Source: Bubalus kerabau
Taxonomy: Eukaryota > Chordata > Mammalia > Artiodactyla > Bovidae
Assembly: GCF_029407905.1 (NCBI RefSeq)
Contig: NC_073628.1
Location: forward strand, 88,532,501-88,596,500
Length of the DNA stretch: 64,000 nt
Direction: 5' to 3'
The notes below the pieces were generated by a model. The model made no database searches. It was given only the letters and a program-made list of their open reading frames with translations, and was not told the DNA's origin. Shown piece by piece: positions 11,812-23,800 of this stretch; the first letter of the stretch is position 1; the number at the start of each line of letters is the position of its first letter. The position numbers and the translations under genes are program-made.

Positions 11812-13154
11812 CAGTAGTTCTTGAAGCTCAGTCAACAGGCCTCTGGGAGTCCCTGAAACCATTTCAAGGGTCGTGAAGTCAAAACTGTTTTCTTAATATT
11901 ATCAAAGCATTATTTGCTTTTTTTATTGTATGGACCTTTGAACTGATATGAAAAACAATGCTGGCTAAGGCTGCTGCTTCCTTAGTGAAGGCATTGGCAT
12001 CCTACTGTGCTAATAGCAGTCATATTCTTCACTGCCGTGCACTGGAAAGTAAGAAAAACAAAGCCGGTTTCATTAAAGAATGTCCTTGATAAAGTGTTAA
12101 AAAGTATTAAGTCTAATAAATCTTGACCTTTGAATCACCATCTTTTTAATGTTCTGTGTGACTAAATGGAACTGCACATAAAGCACTTTTTTCTGTGTAC
12201 CAAAGTGCCATGGTTGTCTCAAGAAAAGCATTTGTGTTATTGTTTGAGTTGTGAGCTGAACTAGCCAGTTGTTTCATAGGACACTATTTTTACTTGAAAT
12301 AATGACTGGCAGACAAATTATGGTTTTGCAAACTTGAGTATTTGGTAGACAATATAAACCTGTCACTTGAAGGAAAATAACTAACAGTGTTTTTTGACAG
12401 GAAAATTAGGCTTGCAAGAGAAAATTCAAATTTTAGGAACTTGATTCTGCTGCTTCACAAGTGCCCAGAACTTAAAGACTTTTCTGATGAGATGAATGAT
12501 GATATTAAATGAATGTGATATTTTTAAATAGTATAGTAAAATGTATCATCACTTGGAAGATCTGTGTAACTTAGGGAGCCAGTGTTTTTCAAGTGATCAG
12601 TGTATGAAGTTACAAAATCCCTTCAAAGCAGAAAATGGATTCTCATGTTAAAATGTATGCAGTTTCAGATTCCGTATTGTAAATAACATTCAAGAAATTA
12701 CCACCTGGGAAGTTTTGGTGTAGTATCAAAGAAAACCAGCTTCATTTATTTGGAAAGATTATTAAAATAAATTTACCACTTCCCATTAGTTATCTGGAAA
12801 TAAGTATGAAGCTAAGTTTTTAAGTATTTTAAGTTAAACAGATTGAATTCAGAGCAGATATGAAAACCTTCTATTAAATCAGACCTTAAAGATTTGGTTT
12901 TTAAAAATGTATAATGGTATTAGTCTCACTAATTTTGGGGAAAGTATAATTAGTCTTCATTAAAATGTTAGCTATTCTGTAAAATTGATTCATCAATAAT
13001 TTAAAAATGAATTCATACCAGTTTCTCGGTTTTTATTTCTAATATGATAAATACTAATATATCTAATCCATGTAAACAAAATGTTCTTTAGGGTTTTTTT
13101 TTTTTTTTTCTGAGTGTAGAAGAATCTCAAGGACAAAAAGTTTAGGAACTGCGG
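11812..13154 (+). mobile_element. Near-complete hAT DNA transposon with decayed ZBED5/FAM200-like transposase
   Basis: The element is flanked by an 8-bp duplication, ctctaaga at 11804-11811 and ctctagga at 13155-13162 (7 of 8), the length used by hAT elements. The ends are diverged inverted repeats (cagtagttctt and, reversed, ccgcagttcct). Between about 11980 and 12830 the + strand carries a ruined transposase like the domesticated ZBED5/FAM200/SCAND3 proteins: a WLS-type stretch near 12210, YHHLEDLC near 12545, and FWCSIKE near 12715-12745. No frame is open beyond short runs, so it is a fossil. Confidence 0.75.
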
Positions 13155-13189
13155 CTCTAGGAAAAATGTATTTAGAAAGTTGTTTTTCA

Positions 13190-13694
13190 GTCGCCATGAA
13201 CTGCAGCACACCAGGCTCCTCTGTCCTCCACTGTCTCTTATTAGAGTTTGCTCAAACTCATGTCCATTGAGTAGGTGATGCTGTCTAATCATCTCATCCT
13301 CTGCAATCCCCTTCTCCTGTTGCCTTTAGTCTTTCCCAGCATCAGGTTCTTTTCCAAAGAGTGAGCTCTTTGCATCAGGTGGCCAAAGTATTGGAGTTTC
13401 AGCTTCAGTATCAGTCCTTCCAGTGAATATTCAGAGTTGATTTCCTTTAGGATTGACTGGTTTGATCTCCTTGCAGTCCAAGGGACTCTAAAGAGTCTTT
13501 TCCAGCACCACAATTCAAAACCATCAATTCTTTGATGCTCAACTTTCTCTCTATGGTCCACCATCTGTATGGTGTATACCATACAGATATGGTACAGTAG
13601 TCATATCTGTACATGACTACTGGAATAAACCATAGTTTTGACTATACGGACTTTTGTTGGCAAAGTGATGTCTCTGCTTTTTAATATGTTATCT
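13190..13694 (-). mobile_element. BovB LINE, 3' part, antisense (first segment)
   Basis: Reversed BovB C-terminal region: on the minus strand ELWCWKRLFRVPWTARRSNQ and [10 protein letters not shown] are readable at 13582-13289. The tail is at the 13190 side. It is interrupted at 13695 by a SINE and resumes at 13904. Confidence 0.9.
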
Positions 13695-13903
13695 AGGGCT
13701 TCCCTGGTGGCTCAGATGGTAAAAAATCTGCCTGCAGTACAAGAGACATAGGTTTTATCCCTTTTGGGGAAGATCCTCTGGAGGAGGGCAACCCCCTCCA
13801 GTATTCTTGTCTGGAGAATCCCATGGACAGAGGAGCCTGGCGGCCTTCAGTCCATGGGGTTGCAAAGAGTTGGATATGACTGAGCGACTAAGCACAGCAC
13901 AGG
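13695..13903 (+). mobile_element. Bov-tA SINE inserted in BovB
   Basis: A complete head (ggcttccctggtggctcag) and body lie between BovB pieces atctag and gtttgtcatag, which are contiguous in other BovB copies (compare 9660-9680). Confidence 0.92.
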
Positions 13904-14168
13904 TTTGTCATAGCTTTCCTTCCAAGGAGCAAGCGTCTTTGAATTTCATGGATGTAATCACTGTCCACAGCGATTTTGGAGCCCAAGAAAATAAAATCTG
14001 TCACTGTTTCTACTTTTTCCCCTTCTGTTTGCTATGAAATGATTGGACCAGATGCCATAATCTTAGTTTTTTAATGTTAAGCTTCAAGCCAGCTTTTTCA
14101 CTCTCCTCTTTCACCCTCATCAAGAGGCTTTTTGGTTCCTCCTCACTTTTTGCCGTTAGAGTGGTAAA
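13904..14168 (-). mobile_element. BovB LINE, antisense (second segment)
   Basis: Continues 13190-13694 into the region just after the RT catalytic motif; the 5' truncation is at about 14168. Confidence 0.9.
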
Positions 14169-14697
14169 AGTAGAGTACATAAATTACATACTTTTGAAAG
14201 AGCATTGAATGGTCTACACTGATAGTGAAGCAGTTTCTTTGTTGTCCCTTGTTAGCTCTTAATCAGTTATCAAATATATTCATTTAAATTGAGTCTGTCT
14301 TTCTCAAATCATTTGTAATTTAGATACTTATTTGTATAATATTGTAATATTGCTAGCATTTACTGAGGTTAACATTATACAAACGTGATCATTTACTTGA
14401 GAATTGTAGACCTTTATAAGCTATGCTCAAAGCCTTTCAGACATATGATAAATGTTATTAGTTGACTGGCTAATTGACTAATTTTTTTTTTTAATTGACC
14501 TCTTATTGGAGTTTGTAGACCTACTTCTGAGAATATGTTAGATATGTTTTTTCCCGGGATCTGTGGACTGTCTATTTATTTAGTCAGGTGTAAATGTTGA
14601 GTGCAGTTCTATTCCAAGGCCTACTTACAGGGTTTGGTGAATAGATACCGAAATTGAAAATATCTGAATGTATGCTTTTCTAAATCTCTCTCTTCAG

Positions 14698-14843
14698 GAT
14701 GACGTAGCTTTCCCAAAGACTTAGAAGCTAAACAGAAAATGAGCTTAACATCCTGGTTTTTGGTGAGCAGTGGAGGCACTCGCCACAGGCTGCCACGAGA
14801 AATGATTTTTGTTGGAAGAGATGACTGTGAGCTCATGTTGCAG
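14698..14843 (+). CDS. CEP170: CEP170 exon with start codon (5' UTR 14698-14738, residues 1-35)
   Basis: A pyrimidine-rich acceptor ends in cag at 14695-14697. Forty-one bases of 5' UTR precede ATG at 14739, which has A at -3. Coding ends at CAG 14841-14843, followed by donor gtaatt, phase 0. The exon encodes residues 1-35, ending in CELMLQ inside the FHA domain and including the conserved G26-R27. Because an acceptor precedes the ATG, at least one non-coding exon must lie upstream. No CpG island or promoter is visible at 1-14697, so it is probably outside the window. Confidence 0.94.
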
Positions 14844-17800
14844 GTAATTGCATCCACCTTCTATGTCTACTCAAAACCTGAAATTGTTATGAAGTATTTT
14901 TCTTTGAACAGCAACACTGCTTTACTGTGAACTTTGAGCTTTCCAACTCTCCCTCTTTAAATTCTAGCTACTAGTTTAATTTTTTCCCTCTTGTACCATT
15001 TAAAAATAAGTTCTAAGTCTTGGAGATTATATATTAAAAAATGAGAACTTTGAGTAGAGAAGTTTATTTTTAAGAAGTTTAACATTATGCACTCTTAACA
15101 CACAAGTAATAATTTTATCTCCATGTAAGTGTACTAATTCATAAAATTAGCATAGCATGAAGTAAAACTGAATTTTATTCATGGGTAGTTGATTGATACT
15201 GGAATTAATCTGTTTCTTTCAGAGATATTCATATTTATTCATTATATCTTCTAATAGTTTGAGCATGCAGATTGTTGGTATTTAAAACTGAATTATTTTT
15301 AAAGGTGCGTGCATGCTCAGTCGTGTCCCAACTCTTTGCAACCCCATAGACTGTAGCCCACCAGACTCCTCTGTCCATGGAAAATTTCCAGGCAAGAATA
15401 CTGGAGTGGGTTGCCATTTCCTTTTCCAAGGGATTTTCCCGATGCAGGAATCAAACCCATGTCTCTTAGGTCTCCTGCATTGGCAGGTAGATTCTTTACC
15501 ACTGTGCCACTGGGAAGCCTCATTTTAAAGCAATTACTTTTAAAACACACTTTTAAGATATTTTTGAGCAAAGTAATTAGCAAAAATGATCCCCAAGTTT
15601 TTGAGAACTTTGTTAATTTAATAGGTCCTGACAGTCTAAAATAAAGTTTTATCCAATTGCTCTCCCCGCTTTTATTGATTAAAAACTGAACAAGTGCTTA
15701 GAATAGAGATGTTTATTGTGTTAGCCCAGTGGTTCTCAAATGGTATGATCCTGCCTTCTCTAACTTTTCCAAAAGATATCTGCAATATTTAGAGACATTT
15801 TGATTGTCATTCATGGTGGAGGATTGGAAGTGATTGCTACTGACATTCGGTAGGCAAAGGTCAAGCAGGTTTGCTAAACATCCTACGATATGTAAAGTAC
15901 TTCATACCTCCTCTGTTACCACCAGAACACATACAACAAATAATTATTCGCTCAAAAATATCAGTAGTGCCGAGACTGAGAAAACCTTCATTATCCCCAG
16001 AAAAGTCAGATTTGAATATATTTATATACATTTTTACTTTAAGAACTTACAGTTTTGAGACAGTAAAAGTAAAGCCACTATAGAGCTATATGAGTTACAT
16101 GTTTAATGATACCTTAATTAAACAAATTCAGTGAGAAATAGAATAGTGCAAAGATTTTCTGGACTCCTCAATGTGATGGAGTGGTGAGACTAGCAACTAA
16201 GAAGAAGGCAGTAATGATTCTGTTTGGATATAGGCCACTTGTAACTGAAACATATTTTAGGTTCAAACTGGGTAGAACTCATTCATTAGAGAGTGGAAGA
16301 GGTTGTTTCTGCGTGGCATTTGTCTTGAACCAGCATAGCAATATCTTAAGAAATATGGGAATGGCTGTTTAGGAACTTACAGGATAAATCTCTTCTTACA
16401 CTTACAGGGAGATAAGATTAAAAGACATGACTGGTGAGGTGTCTGTGTCTTGGTTTACGTGTAACAAATGTAGGTTATCTGACAATTAGGTTGGAGGGAG
16501 GAAACTGAGAGTCCAAGGAGACCAAGATGCGATCCAGTATCAGAGAGGAAAGAGCTACACAGAGAAAGAACTCTGCAGAGAATTACCCTTGAGTATGTGA
16601 TTGAGTGGAACTTCCCTGATGGCTCAGTGGGTAAAGAATCCGCCTGCAGTACAGGAGACACAGGAGACGTAGGTTCATTCCCTGGGTCAGGAAGATCCCC
16701 TGGAGGAAGAAAGGGCAACCCACTCCAGTATTCTTGCCTCAGAAATTCCATGGACAGAGGAGCCTGGTAGACTGCACTCCAAAGGGTCACAAAGAATCAG
16801 ACAGGACTGAGCAACTAAACACACACACATATGTGATTGAGTACGGATCAGCGCACATGTGTGAAGAAACTCCCCAAGGGCAGGGGGAACAAAACTCAAA
16901 AAGATTATAGAGTTAACAGTAATTGGCACTAACAGGGTTAGAAATGATTCCTATTTCTAACAGCCAGATTGGAGATCCTCATAATTTACAGGGCATTGGT
17001 CTCCACCCCTCTGTATTGGGGAAATAATTAATGCTAGTCTGAGTTCTACTCTTATCTAAAAATATTAAAAACAAAAGGGTCACATTTTTTGAAAAAGTAA
17101 TTTAGCTGTGTCTCAGAGCAAAGTTCAAGAATATTTATAGGAATATAGAAATATCTATCATCCAAAAAGGTAAAATTCCCAGTGTCTGGTAACCAGTAAA
17201 AAATTATCAGGCCTGTAAAGAATCAGGAAAATGGAACCCATAATAAAGATTGATTAAAGATTATTTAGACTTCCCTGGTGGCTCAGACGGTAGAGTGTCT
17301 TGCTTATAATGCAGGAGACCTGGGTTCGATCCTTGGGTCAGGAATCTGGAGAAGGGAATGGCAACCCACTCCAGTAATCTTGCCTGAAAAATCCCATGGA
17401 TGGAGGACAGTCCATGGGGTCACAAAGAGTTGGACACAACTGAGCGACTTCACTTTCACTTTCAAAGATTATTTGTTTCTGAATAGTTTGGCAAAGTTGG
17501 CAAAATTTAAAAGTGGCAAAGCAACCTTCAAAAAGAAGAATAAAGTTGAATGGCTCACACTTCTCAAATTCTAAATTTTATTATAAAGCTAGCAATACTG
17601 GAATAAGGGTAGACATATAGACAAGTGGAACAGAATGGAGAGTTCAGAAATAAGCCCATATACCTATGGCTGTTATGTTTTGAATTGTGTTCCCCCAAAA
17701 GGTGTATGAAAGTCTTAATACCCCATACTTATGAATGTGACCTTATTTGGAAATAGGGTCTTGGAGGATATAGTCAAGTTAAGATGGAGTTATTAGGGTG

Positions 17801-20800
17801 GATTCTAAGCCAGTATAACTTGTGTCATCAGATGAGGAAAAGACAGACCCAGAGAGAAGACAGCCATGTAAAAATAGAAGCAGAGATTGGAGTTATGCTG
17901 CCAGAAAGAAGCTCAGGAAACATGGGTTGTGAGAAACTGGAAGAGACAAGGGAAGATTCTTCCCTAAAAGTTTTAGAGGAAACACAGTCCTACCAACTCC
18001 TTGAATTTGGACTTCCGGAGTCCAGAACTTTGAGAGAAGAAACGTATTGTTTTTAACTGATTTTACCACCCAATTTATGGTACTTTGTTGTGGCAGCCCT
18101 AGGACACTGCTGCATTAGGTTTTTGAGAAGGGAGCCAAGTCCGTTCAGTAAAGAATGGTCTTTCCAACAGATAAAATTGGGACAACTGTACTTCCACATA
18201 AAAATAAAGTGAGTTTGGTCCCCTACTTCACAACATATATAAAAATTAACTCAAAATGGATCAATGACCTGAATGTAAAAGCTAAAGCCATAAAACCCTT
18301 AGAATAAATCATAGGGATAAATCTTAATGACCTTGGATTTGGCAGTAGATTCGTGATTGATGATACCAGTCGCACAAACAGAGAAAGCAGAAAGTAGGTA
18401 AATTTGACTTCATCAAAATGAAAACCTTGTGCATCTTAGGATACTATCAAGAGTGAAAGGACAACTCATGGAATGGGAGAAAATATTTATAAAAACATAT
18501 ATCTTATAAGAGTTTAATATCCAAAGTATGTGAAGAACTCCTACAACTCAACAACAGATCACAAATATCCCCCTTTAAAAAAATGGACAGAAGACTGGAT
18601 ACATTTCTCCAAAGAAGATATAAATATGGCTGATAAGCATGTGAAAGATGCTCAACACCATTTGTCATTAAAAAAAGCAAATCAAGGGACTTCTCTGGTG
18701 GTCAGTGGTTAAGAGCCCACCTTGTAATGCATGGGACAGGAGTTTGATCCCTAGTCCATGGTGACTCCACAAGCCATGGGGCAGCCGAGCCCATGTGCTG
18801 CAATGACTGAGCCTGTGCCCTGGAGTCCCCACCCACACCTGTTGAGCACATGCACCAGAACCACTGAAGCCCATGTTCCCTAGAGCCTGTGTTCCACAGG
18901 AGGACCCACCGCAGAGAGAATCCCACGCACCAGAGCTAGAGAGTAGCCCTGCTTTCCACAACTAGAGAAGGCCCGAGTACAGCAACAAAGACCCAGTGTA
19001 GCCAAAAAAAAAGAAAAAAAAAAAAGTATATATTCTAGACAAGAAATATCTAGAACAAGCAATATCTAGAAATATCTAGTACAAGCAAATATCTAGAACC
19101 ATCATCATAGAGATGCAGAGTAGATTAGTGATTACCAGTGGCTGGGGGAAGGAGACTTGGGAGTTACCGCTTTACAGTAACAGAGTTCTGTTTGGGTGAT
19201 GAAAGGTTTTAGAAACCAGTATCATGCAACAGTGATGTTTGTACAACATTGTAAATTTAATTAATGCCACTGAATCATACTCTTAAAAAGTTTAAAATGA
19301 TAAACGATATGTTATATATGTTTTACCACAGTAAATAAATGAAATCAGTGGCAACAAAATTTTAAAATATCTTTGATTTGATTCAGGTATTATAATTGAA
19401 ACAATGCCTTTATAACAAATTTAAAACAAAATCAATATTTTTTAAAGAACTGAAAGCAATTTTACCAGTATAAGAAGTCAAAAATCAACATTTTTATTTA
19501 AAGTTCATCAATGTGTCTAATGTGGACACCTCTTCTACTTATGGTTATTTTGTAAATTTATGCTTTGTTTTAAAACTAAAATATAAAGTTGATGAGGAAA
19601 CTCAATGATCAAGTGAGAAAAAAACCAGTTTTTACCTATTCTTCAGACTCCACCTCTAAAGATACTTATGCTCTTTATCTGATTGGAGCATACTTCTTAT
19701 AGCACTGCACTAGACACAGTGTATTCTCTGAAAAAAGCCCATGATTTGATCAGCATAATGGTTATCTGGTAATCAGAATCAGTTCTATAAATTAATGGAA
19801 CTTCTTGGTACAGAGAGACACATCTTGTGTATGAAAGTAAGAACAAGTATTTTTACAAATTGTGTTTAGTTTTTAAGTGGTTTAATCTTTCATAGTATAT
19901 TAGTAAAATAAATGGATTATTTGAAACATTATTCTTTTTATATTATTTCTGAAAAGTGAACTAAGCTCATGTATGGCTTATACTTTTGAAAAGTGAATAC
20001 TTGGAAGTATAAAAATATGAACTATATTTGTTTTGAAAAATGAGAGCTCTTAAGTTGATGAAGTTATGTTTTCATCTTAAGATGTTACATAGATTAAATG
20101 GTTCTGCATTGGTTAGATCAGTTGGTTTGATAATTGAAATTGTTAGAAATAAAAGTAGTACTATTTTATTGCTTTTTAATGATTAAATAAAAGATCTTTT
20201 AAGATTTTGTTAGCCTAATTAGCATTTATGGTTTAAAAACCCTTTATTTTTAACCTACAGGAAATAACTGGTTAGTTGCTAGCTTTTAGAATCTCTGCTA
20301 GATAGTTTTCAGCAGTTTCTTACCTGTAATTAGATTTACTGGCAACAATACTTTGATGACAATGTAGCTTAAAACCTACTGCAAAAAGGGAACAAATGAT
20401 CCCATGAGGTCATATGATCTGTTTGATTACAGTTAATTTTTGTTGTTGTTGTTGTTGTTAATTGTGACCAAAATAAATGTTTGGTTGGGTTTTTTGGGGC
20501 GGGGGGTGGGTAGGTTTCATCTCACTCCGAAAAAGGTAGTGTAAAGAATGTGGTCCTTGAGAAGAAAATGTGCTTGGATATTAATGAGTAGGTGATTTTG
20601 AAATTAAGAATTCTGTTTCTACCACTTAATCTTGGAAGACTTTAACAAATTAATTTGCTGTGCTTGTTTGTCTTGAAGGATGATTATACTATGTTCCCTA
20701 AGACATGTTATGTAAAACAAATCTTAAAGAGCCATGAATGCAAGGTATAAAGTATAATTAAGGATAAAGATTATATTTGCTTTGCTTTGAGTGACAGACA

Positions 20801-23800
20801 GTATTACTGTTAAAAGCACCATGCTGTTGAATAACACTTTCTCTTGTTATCATTATTCATTTATGTTGTTTCAGTTGTTCCTCAACAATTTGTGAAAGAT
20901 ACAATTACCTCCACTTTGCAAATGATAAAATTAAGATTTAGAAAGGTTTAGTGACTGGGTTTTATTATAATATATTGGATTCCTCTGTATGCAAATGATT
21001 GCCTTTTGAAAAGAGTTTTCAAAATTCTGATTTTTATATTCATAAAATTTTTTAATTGCTCCAAATGAATGAATTTTTCTCTATTTGGAGAATCATCATC
21101 ATATTAATTAGACATTTTTTTCCATACATAATAGTAAATATAATAAAATTATATTTGATTCATTATTTAATAATTTTGTATGATGTATTAATGATGGAGT
21201 ATATTTTGAAGCTCATAGGTTACTAATTTTCATCTATTCTTTGGAGCAAAGGATAGCAAAGGATAAATCACTATTACTGTGATTGTAAAAATGCAACTGA
21301 ATGTTTAAAGAATCTGTCAACTACAGTACCTTTTAAATTTTTTAAGTGATGGTGACATACAGTGGCAGTCTTTCCTCTTTGTAGTTTTTTCTTAGCTTGT
21401 TTTCCATGTATTTCTCTGTCTTTTTTGCCGTCTTAGATTTTAGTGAGAAAAATAATAATGTTGATCAATAGCTGTTTCGTACCCAAAGCATGTATGACAT
21501 ATATCAAGTAGTCATTTGTACCATTTCGTATGCTAGTTTTTAGTTACAGATTAGTCAGTGTGAGTCTTTGATGCTTTCTTGTTGTGCCTGGCCTGAAATT
21601 GTTTTTTATGTTTTGACTTTATTCAGTGGCAGGCTTTTTCTTGTTTGTTTATTGCAGGAAAGGAAGTATTTCTTTTTAAGAAAAGTATTATTGCTTTGCT
21701 TTGATACTCTTATTTTCCAAATTTTTCTAGTTTTATAATTATCTGAGAGACAGAATTGGTTTGGTTTGGTTTAGTTCTGTTGTTTCAAGCCATCTTGTTT
21801 GTCAGCTTCTTAAAATTTGGCCTGAACTTTGTAACTTCTGTACTTTTTTAATTTTATATATGAGAAAACTTTTCTACCTCCATCATTTATGAAATGAGAT
21901 TGGCCGTATACCATGGATTTTCTTTCCATCAAACCTTTTTAAACATATGCTAGGTAGGCCCTGTGCTGCACGCTGCTGCTTCCCTGGTGGTTCAGACGGT
22001 AAAGAATCAGGCGACCTGGGTTCAATCCCTGAGTCGGAAAGATCCCCTGGAGAAGAGAGTGGCAACCTACTCTAGTATTATTGCCTGAAGAATCCCGTAG
22101 ACAGGAGCCTGGAAGGCTACAATCCTTGTGGTCGCACATAGTCGGATATGACTGAAGCCGACTTAGCACACATGCTGAACGCTGAGGTATCACTGTGTAT
22201 ACAGTTGGGGTCTCTGTCCTTAGGGTGTAGCTCTAGTAGAAGGAGATGTTTATATAAATAAGTAAGTATAACACAAGACAATGATGGGAGTTGGTGTGGG
22301 GTACACAAAAAAGAGATTGGTCACTTCTGCCTGTGAGAAAATGTGGGAATGAGGAATCTGGAAAGACTTCTAGAGGAGATGGCTTGAGCTGAATTATCTT
22401 AAAAGATGAATAAGTGGTTTCTGGAAAGTTAGAATGTGGTTGAGTGTGTGGTATTGAAGATAGAATGGCATTCAGTATCTGTTTTTAATAGTTCCTTGTA
22501 GTTTGTATGTAGGATGTGAACACAAGCATTTAGAGAGAGTACGACTTAGGCATTAAAGCCACCAGATCTTGGCAGGCCCTGTGTACTGTATAAAAGATTT
22601 GGTGTATTTTAACTTAGCCAGTAAGAGGCTTGAGGAGTTTTCAAGCAGGGCAGTTTTGCCTTTACAAATGTCTCCCATGTGTTTAGTCATCATGAAAAAA
22701 GACTATAAGCTAGGTGAACCTTTTGATAGAGTGATTAATATGAAGATGAGTAGTTTTACCAAGGTTCCATAATTGGCAGCTGGCTGGACCAGTTCTTTTT
22801 GACTCCAGAATCTGTACTTTAAACCAGGGGTCCTCAACTCCCAGACCACAGACCACTACCAGTCCATGGCCTTCTAGGAACCTGGCCACACAGCAGGAGG
22901 TGAGTGGCAGGCCAGCGCACCTTTATCCGTATTTAGAGGTGCTTTCTATCGCTTGTGTTACCAACTGAGCTCCACCTACTGTCAGATCAGTGGCAGCATT
23001 AGATTCTTATAGGAGCTGGAACCTTCCTGTGAACTGTGCGAGTGAGGGATCTATAATTGTGTTCTCCTTTTGAAAATCTAATGCCTGATCATCTGGTGGA
23101 ACCCAGGCAGTGATGCTAGCTCTAGCTCCAGTGGGGAGTGGCTGCAAATACAGATTAACATTAACACAAGAAATGAGTGCCCTTGGATCGTCCTGAAACC
23201 ACACTCTGCCTCCGGTCATGGAAAAACTATCTTTCATAAAACCAGTTCCTGGTGCCAGAAAAGTTGGGGACTGCTGCTTTAAACCACTAGGATTGGAGAT
23301 CAGAACTGATATAAGCAGTTAGACTTAATGACTTCCAAACTCTGTACATCAGTTCAGTTCAGTTGCTCAGTTTTGTCTGACTCTTTGCAACCCCATGGAC
23401 TGCAGCATGCCAGGCTTCCCTCTCCATCACCAACTCCCGGACCCCACTCAAACTTACGTCCATTGCGTCGGTGACATGTACATTCTGGACTGAAAACTGA
23501 AAATGATACCTCCTCCCCATTTTGGATGGTTCCTTTGCTTTTAGTATACCAAGGATAACATAATAACCCAGTAGTAAATGGTTGTTGAGTTCATATCCAG
23601 TGGTTCTCAGATTATTTCTTCATGTGGCTATACTGTTACTTCCTTTGGGTGCAAATTTCCAAAGGCTTATAGTTCATCTCTGAGCCACTTTCATCTATAG
23701 ATAACTCACTAAGCTCTAAGAGAAAGAGTGTGTGTGTGTATTTTAAAAGAGACTCAAGAGCAATTTTCAGAAATCTGTTTGCCATTCTAATTCCTTTTTT

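Noticed and set aside
1..14697. Search for the CEP170 promoter and non-coding first exon
   Set aside because: No CpG-rich region, TATA-type promoter or convincing donor with a GC-rich leader was seen; it probably lies outside the window.
17784..18056. 90-residue ORF beginning MELLGW
   Set aside because: It lies wholly within the MLT1-like LTR and has no known domain.
18668..18961. 97-residue minus-strand ORF ([15 protein letters not shown])
   Set aside because: It is the antisense of a CHR SINE; GC-rich composition keeps it open by chance.
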